Source of the DNA: Auxenochlorella pyrenoidosa
Taxonomy: Eukaryota; Chlorophyta; Trebouxiophyceae; Chlorellales; Chlorellaceae
Direction of reading: 5' to 3'
Length of the DNA: 12,181 nt
NCBI GenBank assembly: GCA_001430745.1
Contig: KQ481947.1
Coordinates: 42,296 to 54,476, forward strand
The notes under the pieces were generated by a model, which ran no database searches, was not told the origin of the DNA, and saw only the letters and a list, made by a program, of their open reading frames with translations. Positions 1 through 8,692 of this stretch are shown in pieces. A program made the position numbers and the translations under genes. Position 1 is the stretch's first letter, and every line of letters begins with the position of its first letter.

Positions 1-852
1 ACGCGCCTGCAGCACCCCAGCCAGGCCCTCGAGCGCGAGCCCCGCTGCCAGGCTGGCAGCGTGGCCAAGCAGCAGCCGGGTGCGCTGGGCGCCCAGTTTG
101 CCGGGACCCCAAGCCGCCTGCCAGGCGGCAGCAAGCGCCACCGCAGGCAGCAGCCGCCAGCGCTGCGGCAGCGATGCCGAGGCCGCCAGGCGTGCAGAGG
201 TGGCCGGGGCGCACAGCCAGGCGCGCTGCGCCTCCAACACAGCGTGGGCGGAGGCACAGGCCACCACGCCCGCGTTCCACAGCCCAAAGGCCGCGGCGGC
301 TGGGCGCCGCCGCGCCTGCACCGCTGCGATCTGCAGCCGCTGTTGCCACAGCGGCGGCAGCCGCACTGTGCGCGCAAGGCCAGGCGGCAGCGCAAATGGC
401 GCCCGGCACGTTGGGCAGGTGCCTGGCTCGGCGGCGTGCCGCTGCCACTCCAGCAGGCACGCGGCATGCACGGCGCCCAGGCTGCCGGAGCAGGCACAGG
501 TGCCGTGCAGCAGCTGGCCCAGCCCTGCTGCTTCTTCTGAGCCACCCCAGCAGATGGCGCATTGGTGCAGCGCTGCAGGCGCCGGCGCCGGCGATGAGGC
601 AGAGGTGGCGCCGCCGCTGCCACCACCCAGCGCCTCCCTCCCTCCTGCATGCAAGCAAGCGCTGTCCTGGGTGGAGAGAGCGCATGATGGGACCCTTCCC
701 CTTGCAGGCCTCCTGAGGAGTCACTAGGGTTCGCAGGAGGCAGGCTGCGAGCACCACAAGCCCGGCCCACCATTCATGCTGTCTGCGCGCATTGGTCTGT
801 GCCTTCTAGCGCCGCCGTTGGCACCTGTGCGGCCCGAGGACGGCGGAGCCAT
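1..852 (-). CDS. RING-CH (RINGv) E3 ubiquitin ligase, 3' end cut by left edge
   Basis: Two-exon model: exon 1 at 852-825, intron 824-645 (GT-AG, 180 bases), exon 2 from 644 to the left edge without a stop; 224 residues are visible. The diagnostic part is a C4HC3 RING-variant finger: Cys38-x2-Cys41, x17, Cys59-x-Cys61, x7, His69-x2-Cys72, x13, Cys86-x2-Cys89, followed by RAPF. This zinc finger recruits E2 enzymes in MARCH-type, usually membrane-anchored, E3 ligases. The rest is Ala/Leu-rich with hydrophobic patches. The exon 2 frame contains no ATG, and two stops lie just upstream of it. I therefore infer the short first exon MAPPSSGRT, whose phase-1 donor (ACAG|GTGCC) matches a phase-1 acceptor (TGCATGCAG). 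The finger is seen directly, but the start exon is inference. The gene is divergent from a second RING-CH gene. Substrate and compartment are unknown. Confidence 0.75.
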
Positions 853-1123
853 CTTTGGCTGCTCGTGTTCTGCGACCAAAGACACTATCGACGAGCTTCT
901 CAGAGGCTGAGCACGCTGCAGGGTCTTTGAAAGCCAACAAGCCGCTGCCAGGCCCGCTTCATTCCATTGCCACATCGGCCAGGGTTCCAACACTTCGAGC
1001 AGCTTGCACCGCCGATCCAAATGTCCCATTCCGCTTCGGAATCTATTTGAGCACGTTCCAAAAGCGGGAGCGCGGCACCCTTGCTTGAACACCAGCGCGA
1101 AACCAGAGAGCCGCCCTTGATCG
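853..1123. promoter_or_regulatory. Putative bidirectional promoter between two RING-CH genes
   Basis: These 271 bases separate the inferred start codons of two divergent RING-CH genes, so both 5' UTRs and any shared promoter must fit here unless further upstream exons exist. I see no TATA box and no obvious paired operator. Open frames crossing the region do not resemble any protein I recognise. Confidence 0.4.
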
Positions 1124-3838
1124 ATGCAAGCGACATCCCCGACACCCAGACGGCGTCTACATGCAAGAGGGACTGTCGGGGCCGCTGGTGCAGCAGCGGC
1201 GGCAGCAGCGGCGGCAGCAAACGGAGTGGCGGCAGCAGTAGCGGCAGAGCCGCCTGGAGAAGCAGCCGTCTGCAGGATTTGCTGGGCAGAGCAAGGTGGG
1301 CTTCACGTGTCGCCTCGCCTCGCGACGTTGAAGGACTGGGGGTCGTCCAGCTTGCCCTGCTGCCTGCTACTGATCGCCTGTGGCTGGAATGCCACCGGCC
1401 ACCTCGCTCCCCGTGCAGACGCGGACGCTGGCGGCGGGCTGCTCGCGCCCTGCCGCTGCTCAGGCAGCCAGCGCTTTGTGCACGAGCGCTGCCTGGGGGC
1501 CTGGATGCAGTCGGTGGTGGCGCGCAAGGGCGTGCCGCAGGCGCGGCGCTGCGACATCTGCCGCGCGCCGTACCGCGGGCAAGTGCGCTGTACCGCCCGG
1601 GCCCCCCCCGTTGCCCCCCTCCGTTGCCCCCCCCCCCCAATCGTGGGCCCCAGGCAGCGGCTCATCGCCGGGCAGGGTTGCCCTGGCAGCTGGCTCCGTA
1701 CCATCTCAGCTGCAACGCAGACAGCCGTGGGGGGCACCTGCCCTGGTGCACTACCCCCACGCCTCGCCGAGCCTCGGCAGTGCCCCTCTGACCCCCACCC
1801 CCACCCCCCATCCCACGCGCCCTCGGCCCCCGCAGCCTGCCGCGCAGCCTGCGGATACGCGAGTCCCCCGCCCAGGCTGTGCGGCGCCAGGCCGCCGCGC
1901 TGCTGGACTCCCCCGCCGGGGTGGTGGCCTCATACTATGCGGCCGGCGGCCTGGTGTTCAGCGTGGCGCTGGCGCTGCATGGCGCCTGGCAGCGGTGAGG
2001 GGGCCTGCAATGTCCACGGGCGGCGCGCTGGCGCGTGTGCCTCACTCATCGAGGCAGCACCCGGCAGCTGCTGTTGAGCCGGGGGCCAGCCCAGCCCGTC
2101 TGCTGCCACATCCGGCAGCGCGTCTCCTGCCGCCCAGGCCCAGCCCCCGCGCTGCACACAGCCATCCCTCCCCGCAGGCTCGCGACGCTGCACGCTGTGG
2201 TGGCTGCCATGCAGCAGCAGCCGGCGCAGGCGCTGCGGCTGCTGGCGCCCGACCTTGCGCTGGCTGTGCTCAGCGAGGCCTGCCTCAGGTGGGCCGTGGG
2301 CGGGGCGAGGCGGCGGTGTGTATGTGTGGTGTGTTTGGGGGGGGTGGGGGGGCTGGGGGGTCACCCGGGAAGAGGGCGCTGCAAGCGGAGGCTGAGGCTG
2401 CTGCAGCGGGACGGAGCGCGCGCCTGCAGCGCATGCTCGCGCAGCTGCCCCACCGGGCGCCAGCAGGCAGGGGAGGTGGGGCGCGTGCCCCAGCAAGCAG
2501 AGGCGGCGGCGGTTTTGAGCCAGCGTGGGCGCCTGCGGCACAAACCGGGCGCGCTTGCCGTTGCATGCTGCGCGGCTGCAGCACTGTGCTTGCAAAAAAC
2601 AGGAGGGGCTGGGAAACACTGCCGGGTTACACAAGCCCTCCATGCCCCGCTGCTTTCGTAACAGCCCTGCCTGCCTAGCCGGCACACCCCCTTGCCCCTG
2701 CAGCGGCCACTGGGCAGTACCGCTGCAGTCGGCTGCCCGCATCGTGCAAGGCCTTGTGCTGCGGCTTGGGGCGGCATGGGCAGAGGTGCGCGGGTCGGGC
2801 AGAGTCCGCTGTGCAGCAGCAACACAACGCGCCAGCCAGGCAGGCGGGGCTGAAGAGCCTATGCTGCCCAAGTTCCCAGCGCAAGTTGGGCCCCAACCCC
2901 CACCCACGTGCGGTGCCCGCCCTCCCCCCCCTCACACACATGCTTCCACACTCCCGTTGCATTTTTCGACGCCCATGCCGGTCCCGCAGGAGCGCGCAGC
3001 CTCGGCGCTGCCCGGGCTGCTCCTGCCGCTACCGCTGGCTGCCTGCATGCTTGTGCGCGTGGCAGGGAACCTCATCCAGGTGAGCAAGGCGTGTACCTTA
3101 CAGGCAGGCATGGCAGGTACAGCAGGGCAGGCAAGCACAGCACAGCAGGCAAAGCGCGGGGCAGGCCGCTGTGTCTGTCCGGGATGTATCTTGGCCTTTG
3201 GCTTTGCTTTGTGACCGCGCTGCCATCAGAACTTGTCAGCCCTTATGGCATGACCTCTGGCCTGCACCACATGTGCGCCTGTACCAGATTGGTACCGCCA
3301 TCCACGCTCCTGCCCTGTGCTGTGCAGTACACCAACACCGGCTTGGTCCTGCTGTTTGGTGGCCTGGCCCGCGGCTTTGCGCGAGGGGCCCTCCTGTGAG
3401 GCTGGCACCGCTTGCAAACGTCTGTGCCACAAGTTCCGTGGCGGTCGGGCAGAGTGTGGACACAAGCCAGCCGGCTCGCCTTGGCGGCGTGCGAGGCGCT
3501 GTGGGGCGCCGGCCGGGGCGCCCCCGCTCCGGCCCGCCCCGCTGCCTGCCGGTTGCCTTGCCATCTTGCTGCCCGCTGTGCCCCTGGTGTGCACCGAGCT
3601 GAACAACTCGAACATCTGCAATGCCCCCATGCCGCTGCTGTGCAGATCCATCCAAGCCCCGGTGCGACTGGCCGTGACAACAGCACTGACGACGTGGCGA
3701 GGCCTGGCAGGGCTGGCCAGCCTCCTGCCCCTCCGCCGGCGGCGGCAGAGGCAGCGGCAGCGGCCCCTGCAAGCCATCGGCGGCAGCGACGGCAGCAGCG
3801 GCTTGACCGAGCAGCGCTTGGATGTTGCAGAGGCATAG
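1124..3838 (+). CDS. RING-CH (RINGv) E3 ubiquitin ligase, multi-pass membrane protein, 8 exons
   Basis: Exons: 1124-1295, 1419-1578, 1848-1994, 2178-2288, 2704-2785, 2990-3079, 3328-3395 and 3646-3838. All junctions are in phase and give 340 residues. Residues 19-41 are Ala-rich. The C4HC3 finger is Cys50-x2-Cys53, x15, Cys69-x-Cys71, x7, His79-x2-Cys82, x19, Cys102-x2-Cys105, followed by RAPYRG. This is the E2-binding zinc finger of MARCH-type ligases. A likely transmembrane helix spans about 135-156. A long hydrophobic stretch covers about 229-268, another lies near 285-305, and an Arg/Gln-rich tail follows. Intron 2 uses a GC donor. Exon 3 could instead begin at 1836, which is in frame and adds four residues. 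If the last intron is retained, translation stops at 3397-3399 and gives 277 residues. Membrane ubiquitin ligase is the family role; its substrate is not shown. The finger is certain, while exon 8 is less so. Confidence 0.8.
1579..1847 (+). other. GC-AG intron (intron 2 of the plus-strand RING-CH gene)
   Basis: The donor reads CGCGG|GCAAGTG, the expected consensus of a GC donor, and the acceptor is CGCGCAG. The GT three bases into the intron (1583) would be phase 0 and fits neither nearby acceptor in the downstream frame. A GT at 1570 (GCC|GTACCG) is also phase-compatible, but it has a poor consensus and removes the aromatic residue that follows the last zinc cysteine pair. The intron contains long poly-C tracts, including eleven C at 1627-1637. 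Confidence 0.7.
3396..3645 (+). other. Last intron of the plus-strand RING-CH gene, with a stop codon inside its donor
   Basis: The sequence CCCTCCT|GTGAGGC is both a strong donor (GTGAGG) and, unspliced, a TGA stop at 3397-3399. Splicing to CTGCTGTGCAG at 3645 is phase-correct (CT plus A) and opens 63 more codons ending at TAG 3836-3838. Those residues begin with a hydrophobic stretch and end in an Arg/Gln-rich tail, which suggests real coding. Retention would give a shorter protein. Confidence 0.55.
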
Positions 3839-5253
3839 CGGGGATGTGTGCACGCCCCACACCCAGCTGTTCTTGCAGCGTGGTACGCGCCAGACTTGGC
3901 CCGGCCCTCCCGCGTGCATTCATGCACAACATGCTTCAGACACTGGGTTGTGCCTCCCCCTGTCACTTGCATGCCGCGGCAAGCTGAGAGTGCAGGCCTG
4001 TTGGCACCATTGGGGCCCTGCCTGGCCACAGGGCTGAGCGCGATTGTTTTACAGGGGGCCACACGGGTGGATGGCATCGTGCCTTAACGTGGACAGGACG
4101 TTCGCATGGATAGTCAAGGACGCAGTAAGGATGGTGGCAATGCTAGGTGTGTATGCGATCGTGCGTACAAGGCGATTGGGGGGCAGGGCTGGGCGCTTTC
4201 GGCGCATACACAGGGACAGAGATGCGCTGAGTGCGCATTGACAGGCAGGGTGCGCTACAAGGTAACGTTGGGCGGGAGCCACATCGCTTCCTCAATGGGC
4301 GTTAACAGGCAGCGGCAGCTGGCCGTGTAAGTACGTCTCTTCTAAGCAGAATGATGGGGGGGCAAGCTTGGACCCCGGTGTGGGCACATGACGGTCAATG
4401 TCGAGGGTTCGCGTTCATTCAAGGCAGGCACATGTGCGCACACGCGGCGCCACGGCAGGGAATCAGCCCTGCGGGCCACTCCAAAAAAGCGCATCTTGAG
4501 AGCAGGGGCACAGAAACCAAAGGGGGGGCAGTGCGAATGATGGTAGGTTGACAGGGAAGAAGCAGGTAGGGTGCTGCATCCAGCAGGCGACACTCCAGTG
4601 TCAGGCCAGCCGGCAGGGGAGGCGCAGGGACCAAGAGGACCACACAGGGACCGCACAGGTTCCAAGGGGGCCAAGCAAGGTACTGCGCAGCCTGAAGGCG
4701 CTGAGCTTTGTTGGAGGAAGCCCGGCCCGTGCCAAGCCACAGAGTAAGGTATGGACGACGAGCATGGATACGCCACGGGCAGAACGTATTAGCTGCTGCC
4801 AGGATGCAGGCGAAGAAACGGGGGAGGAGAAAAATGCGATGCTACAGGGCGCAAACTTGGTGCATCTGGCAAGCCAGTGCATGTTAGTGCACAGTGGTGT
4901 TGCGGCTGGAGGCAGTGTGTTGGGGCCAGCGCATGTGCGCCGGCCACGCGGCACAGAGCTGCCAGAGAAGCGAATGAGGAAGAGGGCTGGGTTGGGCTCG
5001 GCTACTTTCTGCTAAGGTGGCAGGCAAAAAGGGATGGCTGGGTCTGGTAGAGTAAGAGACGATCACAACAGGTGGGCGCTGTGTTGAGGCAGCAGGGTGG
5101 TTTGTGCCGAGCATGGGAGAAAACGGGTTCACCGAGAGGGCCAGCACAACCCCAGCCACTGGGCTGTAGGGACAGGCCCATTCCTTGAGGGGCAGCGAGG
5201 GTGGGCCATGGCGCCGGCGCCCTGCCCTTCCCGCAGGCCCGGCTGCAGGCCGC
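3839..5253. other. Convergent intergenic / 3'-UTR region, no gene supported
   Basis: The region lies between the stop codons of two converging genes. Open frames here on both strands lack recognisable domains, and their translations look like shadow frames rich in Cys, His, Arg and Pro. G/C bias is milder than in the exons. Most of it is probably 3' UTR of the two neighbours. I saw no tRNA, repeat family or transposase. Confidence 0.5.
4326..4330 (+). terminator. Possible TGTAA polyadenylation signal
   Basis: TGTAA is the usual polyadenylation signal of chlorophyte mRNAs. This copy lies 488 bases after the RING-CH stop codon, a plausible 3'-UTR length. A five-base match occurs often by chance, so this is weak. 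I found no TGTAA on the minus strand close behind the SBP2-like stop codon. Confidence 0.2.
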
Positions 5254-8200
5254 TCAGGCGAGCAGCGGCGGCGCAAAGGGCTGCAAGTCGGGCAGCCCAG
5301 GGTGGAGGAGCGCGGCAGCGGAGGCGCTGAATGGGCCGGCGCTGGGTGCGCCAGGGTACGCGCCGCCGGCGGGGGCGCTGGCGGCGGCGTGGTGCGCAGC
5401 AGCGGAGGGGTAGGCTGCGCTGTGGAGGGGCGCGGCGTGCGCAGTGCCGCCGCGGTACCGCTGGAACAGCTGTCGGCCCTGCAGGGCGGGCGGTGACAAA
5501 CGTTGGCCGGCACAAACCCGGCGGTGCTCTCACAGGGCAGGCCACTCTGTAGCTGCACAGCATGACATCATGGCGGCGATAAATCGACCAGCGAAAGCAA
5601 ACGAGCCAACGTCACGTCAACTGTACGGCCCACCCACCCGAATCGCCTCCTCCAGCATCACATCAAAGTGCCCGGCCAGCCCCTCCAGGTGCATGATGGC
5701 CACAATCGACATCGACTTGTCCCGGCCAAACACCTGCAGGCGCCAGGGGCAGGGCGGGGGCAGGGCAAGCCGGCTTGGCCGCAGCCACGCGCCCACGCTC
5801 CGCGGGCGCTGACGGCGCGAGAGGGTCGGGCGACCGCCTCCTGCCCAACACCTGTGCAGCAGCAGCAGCACATGAGTTCGCTCAGACGCCTGGCAAGGTG
5901 GGTGGGGTAGAAGGGTTAGACCCCTGGCAGAGGAGCCGTGAGCACGGTAGGCCTGCGAGCGCACCTGCCCGATGCCACGGCGGCTCAAAGCAAAGATGAC
6001 GGGCACCTTGCTGGCTTCGGCGGCCCGCAGGATGCGCTGCAGAGGGGATGCAGGAGCGGGGTAGGCCCTGCGTTCGAAAAGCCAGATGTGGGGCCGAGAG
6101 TGTTCCACAGGGAGGCGGCGGGCGTCCACCACAAGCACGCAATGCAGCTTAAGCTCTTGAGGTGTTGGGCAGTTGGGCTTGAGAGCAGCGCACGGACAGG
6201 AGCAGACAGGCATCCCGCCAAGGCCGCCATGCATCATGCATGCTGCTCGGCACGCGGCAGCAGGCAGGGGGCGGCGCACCTGCAGCGCCGCCACTGGGTT
6301 GATGTGGGCTGTGGGGGAGGTGCGGACGTCTGGCGCCACGATGAGGCACTTGGCTGTGGGCACCACCTTAGCCACCTGCGGCGGCGGAGTTCAAATCTTC
6401 TTAACTTTAACTTTGAATATTTGAGTGCAGAAGGGAGAGGGGTGGGGTGAGAGCGCAGGGGGCTGCCTGCCAGGGAGGCGCTCTGCCCTGCTCGGCTGGG
6501 CGTGGCTGCGCCCGGGTGATGCATGGGTGAAGAAACTGGCGCATGACAGCCGGGCCGGAGCATCGATGAACGCCTGAAGCACGCCTAATGCACGCCTGGT
6601 GCGTACCGCCAAGCCGGCAAGCACCCACTCTATAAAGCAGCCACCCAGCCGGCCAGCACCCACTCTTCAGAGCACCCACCTCCTTGAGCGAGCAGAAGAA
6701 GCGCTTGCTGGCGAGCAGCTGGGAGGCGGGGGCGTCCCCCGCCTGCAGCAGCTTCACGGCGGCCAGGGCGCAGGTGGCGGCCTCGTTCAGGCGTGGCGTG
6801 ATGACCTGCAGCGCGGAGATGGCAGGCGGGGCAAGGGCCCGGCATGACGGGCGGGCCGAGGCAGTGCAGGCGCTTCAAGGCCCCTCGGCTGGCAGGGCAA
6901 CGTTCCCCAGCTGCCGGCAATCTTGTTACTTTTTATGTTCTTCTGTGTGTGGGGAGGGGGCAGGCGGGATCCCAGCCTCTGCAGCCACCCCTTAGCAATG
7001 GCATGCCCAGCCATGCCCGGCAGCGGCAAGGAGGCTTGCTGGGAGTGGTCAAACAGCTATGGCAAGGGCCCAAGGCGAGCCAGCGGCCGGCCAGCTGGCG
7101 CGCTTGTAAGCGCTTGCCTGCTGGCAGTAGGGCTGGTAGCGGCCGGCGACGCCCAGCAGGGTCTCTGGGGGGTCGTGCTCCGCCTGCTTTGCCAGCTGGC
7201 AGGCAGGCAGGCCGTGCGCCTGCGGGGAAGGTTGAGAGCAGGAGGGGGGGGGGGGGGGGCAGTGCAGCTTGAGGGAGGGCCAACTTATCGTCGTTTGTAT
7301 TTACTGGGGGGAGGGGCAGAGTGTCCAGTTGACAGGCAGGCAGCAGGCAGGCAGAGCCTAATGAGCGCGCACACCTGGCGCGGCTGCGAGGCCTGCCCGT
7401 GGTGTGCGTGCCGCAGGCCGTGCGCGCCGGGCTGCTGCCACAGGCCGGCCGCCGCGTTCTGCAGCTGCGCCTGCTGGTGCTGCTGCAGCAGCGCCTGCAG
7501 CTGCAGGTGCGGCGGCAGCTGGTGCATGAGCAGGGCCTGCGTGGCGGTGTGCAGCGCGGCCTGCTGCGCCTGCTGTGCCTGCTGCATCTGCTGCGCCCGC
7601 TGCGCACGGTGTGAGCCGACCAGGCTGGCAAGGGGCACGTGCGGGACGCCCCACCCCTCGGAGCCCTGAAACAGCGGCAGGCTGCTGCAGCCTGCACCCA
7701 GCACGTCGCTGCCAGCGGCAGGCAGGTGAGTGCCGCCGAGCGCGCCGCCTAGGCTGGCAGCCTGGAAGACGGCAGATGGGAATGGATCGCCCTGCGGCTG
7801 CAGCAGTGGGGCAGGCATCAGCTGCGCTTCCTGCTGACACCGCTGGCCCCAGCTGGCGGCTGCTTCGGCTGTCAGCGCTCCGCCCTGGGAGAGGGCGCCG
7901 CCACAGCAGTTGCTCTCAGCGGCTGTGGTGCCTGGGTAGCACAGCGGGGCACTCGTGATGGGCGGCAGAGCCTGCTGCTGCAGCAGCGCAGCGGGCGCAG
8001 CGTAGCCGTGCTGTGCCTGCTTCGCTCGCCCCTGCAGCTGGGCCAGCTGCATGGCACGCAGCTGCAGCCCGTCGGCGCCGCCGGGGGCGGGGCCCAGGCC
8101 GTTGGCTTGGCAGGCGGCCGAGGACGGCGCAGAGGCCAGGTGGCTCGAGCAGCTGCACAGCAGGGGCCGATTGAAGGGAGGGGGAATTAGCACACTGGGA

Positions 8201-8692
8201 TAATTCTTCCAAAAAAACTCCGGATGCCACTTGGTTGGGAGCGATTGCTGGCCATCGTGGGCTTAGTCTCTGCCCAGCCCCCCGCCAGTGTCGCAAGCTG
8301 CCCCCAGCGGAGGCCATGCCTGCCTCACAGGAGCGCAACCCGGCACGCAGCGCTCACCTGACAGGCGCCAGTGCCTCAGCGCAGGCAGGCGTGATGCCCA
8401 GCACGGCAGCCACCGCGGCGGCAGAGCTGCCGCTGCTTGTGGGGCTGACGGGCTGCGCAGAGCTGCTGAGGGTCAGGTGGCGCATCAGCTGCGACACCGC
8501 TGGGGGGGGCGATGACGGCGGCGACAGCTGCGAGCCGGGCTGCTGCAGCTGCAGCTGCGACTCCGCAAACGGGGACGTTGGCAGGGCGGGCAGGCGCACG
8601 GGCGACGAGGGGCAGACCCGCATGTCCGCTGCCATGCCTGCCTTGTGCTGCTCGTGCCCGGTATGGGCGATAAGCGTGGCCAGGCTGGGCAT
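5254..8692 (-). CDS. SBP2: SECIS-binding protein 2-like, Gln-rich N-terminus and L7Ae/L30e RNA-binding domain
   Basis: Exons on the minus strand: 8692-8358, 8152-7375, 7219-7118, 6805-6680, 6375-6280, 6036-5965, 5733-5638 and 5478-5254. All phases agree and give 609 residues. Residues 1-371 are low complexity, Ser/Pro-rich then Gln/Ala/Leu-rich (repeated CAG codons). Residues 402-405 (YCQQ) open the conserved block that precedes the L7Ae fold in SBP2 proteins. The L7Ae domain covers about 436-530, with KCLIVAPDV, then VPVIFALSRRGIGQ, then MSIVAIMHLEG, each matching SBP2 at the expected spacing. The tail is Ala/Pro-rich. SBP2 binds the SECIS hairpin in selenoprotein mRNAs and recruits the Sec-tRNA elongation factor to recode UGA. 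Oddities: the RNA-contact glycine is serine (CSLKEV), and intron 3 has a GC donor. The start is uncertain: an acceptor at 8726 could join an upstream exon. A divergent plant SBP2-like L7Ae protein without Sec function is the alternative. Confidence 0.82.
6569..6674. repeat. Short tandem repeats inside an SBP2-like intron
   Basis: Three copies of an 11-base unit with core ACGCCT occupy 6569-6601. Just beyond, a 28-base unit at 6612-6639 recurs at 6647-6674 with four mismatches. Both arrays are intronic (intron 6376-6679) and probably arose by slippage or local duplication. No function is evident. Confidence 0.6.
6806..7117 (-). other. GC-AG intron (intron 3 of the SBP2-like gene)
   Basis: On the minus strand the donor is CAGCAG|GCAAGCGC and the acceptor CGCTGCAG|GTC. 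The joined protein reads YCQQ then VITPRLNE, matching the conserved SBP2 block that contains YCNQV across the junction. No in-frame GT donor lies nearby. Homology and phase make this the best-supported GC donor of the three in the window. Confidence 0.8.
7244..7259. repeat. Run of 16 G (poly-C on the transcribed sense strand)
   Basis: Read on the minus strand this is a poly-C run about 25-40 bases upstream of the acceptor of the SBP2-like intron 7220-7374, so it probably serves as the polypyrimidine tract. Homopolymer length is prone to sequencing error. Confidence 0.6.

Noticed and set aside
61..727. Long plus-strand open frames at the left edge
   Set aside because: They are antisense shadows of the GC-rich RING-CH exon on the minus strand and have no domain of their own.
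3226..4077. 283-codon minus-strand frame across the end of the RING-CH gene
   Set aside because: The translation is Cys/Arg/Gly-rich without a recognisable domain and overlaps two plus-strand exons that fit the gene model.
4548..5015. 155-codon plus-strand frame in the convergent region
   Set aside because: No domain, no strong codon bias, no splice-compatible neighbour. It lies where the 3' UTRs are expected.
5617..5637. Stop codon soon after the SBP2-like exon 5733-5638
   Set aside because: Reading through adds only VGGPYS and a stop. The GTGGGT donor there splices to 5478, restoring the expected helix after the L7Ae fold.
6040..6170. Minus-strand stretch reading CVLVVDARRLP, joined in frame to the SBP2-like exon at 6036
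   Set aside because: It is open but falls exactly where conserved L7Ae residues on both sides require an intron (6037-6279), and its removal gives the correct domain spacing.
6376..6400. GTTCAAATC resembling a tRNA T-loop
   Set aside because: No cloverleaf can be built around it, and it lies at the 3' end of a spliceosomal intron.
7320..7360. CAGG-type short repeats suggestive of a repeat array
   Set aside because: Units are 4-7 bases without spacers; this is an intronic microsatellite, not a CRISPR array.
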